The translations under genes and the position numbers were made by a program. Positions 6,900 to 8,103 of a stretch of DNA of 8,103 bases are shown here, piece by piece. Under the pieces are notes generated by a model. That model was not told the origin of the DNA. It saw only the letters and a list, made by a program, of their open reading frames with translations, and did not search any database. Numbering within the stretch: position 1 is the stretch's first letter; the number at the start of each line of letters is the position of its first letter. Origin of the DNA: Pseudomonadota bacterium (lineage in GTDB: Bacteria > Pseudomonadota > Gammaproteobacteria > Burkholderiales > Burkholderiaceae_C); the NCBI GenBank assembly GCA_023394015.1, contig JAEXBL010000029.1:1-8103 (forward strand). Direction: 5' to 3'.

Positions 6900-7601
6900 A
6901 TGTGGCGCTGCCTGATTATTGAAGACGATGCCGAAAACGCCCGCTACATCGCCAAGGGGCTGGAGGAGCTGGGCCATGTAGGGATCATTTGCTCGACGGG
7001 TGCGCAGGCCATGCAGCGCGCCATGGATTCCGAGTGGGACGTGATCATCCTCGACCGCATGCTGCCCAACGGCGTGGACGGGCTGGCAATGCTGGCGCAG
7101 TGGCGGGCGCTGGGCCTGCGCACGCCGGTGCTGGTGCTGTCGGCGCTGACGCACACCGACGACCGCATCAAGGGCCTGAACGCGGGCGGCGACGACTACC
7201 TGACCAAGCCGTTTTCGTTCTCCGAGCTGGTGGCGCGGCTGAACGCACTGATTCGCCGCGCCAAATCGGCACCGGCGCCGCAGCGCCTGCAGGTGGCCGA
7301 CCTGGTGGCGCACCTGGACAGCGGCAAGGTGGAACGCGGCGGCCAGCCGATTGCGCTGCAGCCGCGCGAGTTCCGGCTGCTAAGCTACCTCATGCAGCAC
7401 GCCCACGACACGGTGACGCGCACCATGCTGCTCGAGCATGTGTGGGACTACCGCTTCGATCCGCAGTCCAACGTGATCGACGTGCAGATCAGCCGCCTGC
7501 GTCGCAAGGTCGACGGCGGCGCCACGCAGCCGCTGATCCACACCGTACGCGGCGCCGGCTACACCTTGTCCGACCGCCTGCCCGCAGGCCAAGCGGGCTG
7601 A
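6900..7601 (+). CDS. OmpR/PhoB-family DNA-binding response regulator
   Basis: A 233-residue two-component response regulator. The receiver domain (about 3-119) has the acidic pair D9/D10 in LIIEDDAEN, the phosphoacceptor D52 in ILDRMLPNGVDG, S81 in LVLSAL and K103 in DDYLTKPF. A winged-helix DNA-binding domain follows (about 128-226), with ALQPREFRLLSYL, the recognition region SNVIDVQISRLRRKVD (190-205) and the wing IHTVRGAGYTL (213-223). I place the start at 6900 because the receiver strand must begin about there; the frame remains open far upstream, including an ATG at 6855, but that extension would be atypical and overlaps the divergent control region. No Shine-Dalgarno is obvious. The paired kinase begins 3 bp after its stop, so the two are cotranscribed and probably translationally coupled. 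The regulated genes and signal are unknown; divergent yhhN-dedA is a natural candidate target but this is inference. Confidence 0.96.
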   Translation: MWRCLIIEDDAENARYIAKGLEELGHVGIICSTGAQAMQRAMDSEWDVIILDRMLPNGVDGLAMLAQWRALGLRTPVLVLSALTHTDDRIKGLNAGGDDYLTKPFSFSELVARLNALIRRAKSAPAPQRLQVADLVAHLDSGKVERGGQPIALQPREFRLLSYLMQHAHDTVTRTMLLEHVWDYRFDPQSNVIDVQISRLRRKVDGGATQPLIHTVRGAGYTLSDRLPAGQAG

Positions 7602-7604
7602 GGC

Positions 7605-8103
7605 GTGGCCAGCCCCCCGCCGCCGCCCGCCTGGCGGCAGATCGGACGCCGCTACTGGCACTCGATCGCCCTGCGGCTGACGCTGACGCACGGCCTGCTG
7701 GCGGTGCTGACCACCACCATCCTGCTCAGCTTCATCTACGTGCAGGTGGCGGCCGCGCTGCGCGCCCAGTTGCTGCAGCAGATCAACCTCACCGAGGAGC
7801 AGTTGGTGGGCCAGTTCGAGGCCGAGGGCCTGGCGGCGATGGTGGCCAGCATCAAGCGCGCGGCGGACCGCCAGTCGGTGGATGCCGACGAGCTGTACCT
7901 GCTGCTGGACGGCCAAGGCCGGCGCCTGGCCGGCAACTTCATGGTCCCGCCGCCCTACCCCAGCCATTCGGGCCCGCTGGAAACCGAAGTCACGCTGGGC
8001 ACGCAGCGGCGGCACGCCTACCTCAAGCTGGCCCACCTGCCGCAGGGCCTGACGCTGTTCACCGGCCGCAGCGCCAACCGCATCGACCAGTTCACCGACC
8101 TGA
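7605..8103 (+). CDS. Sensor histidine kinase, N-terminal part (runs off window)
   Basis: The frame opens at GTG 7605, 3 bp after the response-regulator stop, and stays open to the window end (166 codons seen). After a proline-rich N-terminus (VASPPPPPAW) and a basic stretch (RQIGRRYWHS) comes one clear membrane segment (about 21-49), then a sensor region with a heptad-like LRAQLLQQINLTEEQLVGQ (52-70) and LYLLLDGQGRRLAGNF (97-112), a pattern I recall from periplasmic domains of Burkholderiales kinases paired with OmpR-type regulators. The GLTLFTGRSANRIDQF stretch (148-163) probably leads to a second membrane helix. The HAMP, His-box and ATPase domains lie beyond the window, so the kinase call rests on the neighbouring regulator, the layout and the sensor pattern. 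No in-frame ATG lies nearer the membrane segment; the first internal ATG is past it, which favours the GTG. Confidence 0.85.
   Translation, partial: MASPPPPPAWRQIGRRYWHSIALRLTLTHGLLAVLTTTILLSFIYVQVAAALRAQLLQQINLTEEQLVGQFEAEGLAAMVASIKRAADRQSVDADELYLLLDGQGRRLAGNFMVPPPYPSHSGPLETEVTLGTQRRHAYLKLAHLPQGLTLFTGRSANRIDQFTDL

Noticed and set aside
5874..7601. 575-codon plus-strand open frame running antisense to the YhhN and DedA genes into the response regulator
   Set aside because: Its N-terminal part is low-complexity Arg/Gly/Gln/His translation antisense to two well-supported membrane proteins; it is a GC-rich shadow fused in frame to the real regulator, which starts at 6900.

Overview
The window looks like ordinary chromosomal DNA from a GC-rich betaproteobacterium, most likely order Burkholderiales and family Comamonadaceae (Acidovorax/Ottowia-like). 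The basis is very high GC3, betaproteobacterial-style LolC/E, RecJ and DedA sequences, and two sequence elements that I recall as dispersed repeats of Comamonadaceae genomes. The genus cannot be fixed from this window alone.

Layout. Bases 1-227 are non-coding and hold a perfect 25-bp inverted-repeat pair (REP/MITE-like) and a short TTTGCG-rich repeat. Bases 228-2202 (minus) encode the lipoprotein-release ABC transporter: a LolC/E-family permease followed by the LolD ATPase, overlapping by 8 bp. A 57-bp divergent gap separates them from a plus-strand pair, an RpfE-like conserved protein (2260-3210) and the single-strand exonuclease RecJ (3241-5034). Bases 5035-5398 form a 364-bp convergent gap of locally lower GC with no convincing gene. 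Bases 5399-6740 (minus) encode two integral membrane proteins, a YhhN/TMEM86 family protein followed by a DedA (VTT) family protein. A 159-bp divergent gap then leads to a plus-strand two-component system: an OmpR-type response regulator (6900-7601) and, 3 bp later with a GTG start, the first 166 codons of its sensor histidine kinase, cut off by the window edge.

How the genes work together. LolD and the permease extract outer-membrane lipoproteins from the inner membrane and hand them to LolA. Only one permease gene is present, and it combines a LolC-like Hook segment with a LolE-like C-terminal half, which fits a homodimeric LolF-type transporter. RecJ acts in recombination and repair; its upstream neighbour is a family of unproven function that I recall next to recJ in other proteobacteria. 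The DedA and YhhN proteins are both membrane-lipid-related families. The response regulator and kinase form a translationally coupled pair of unknown signal.

I found no wholly new system. The most interesting signals are repeat elements that have become part of genes: a GC-rich repeat sits in frame inside recJ and encodes about 30 low-complexity residues between two catalytic motifs, and a second degenerate repeat forms the 3' end of the RpfE-like gene and the recJ leader.
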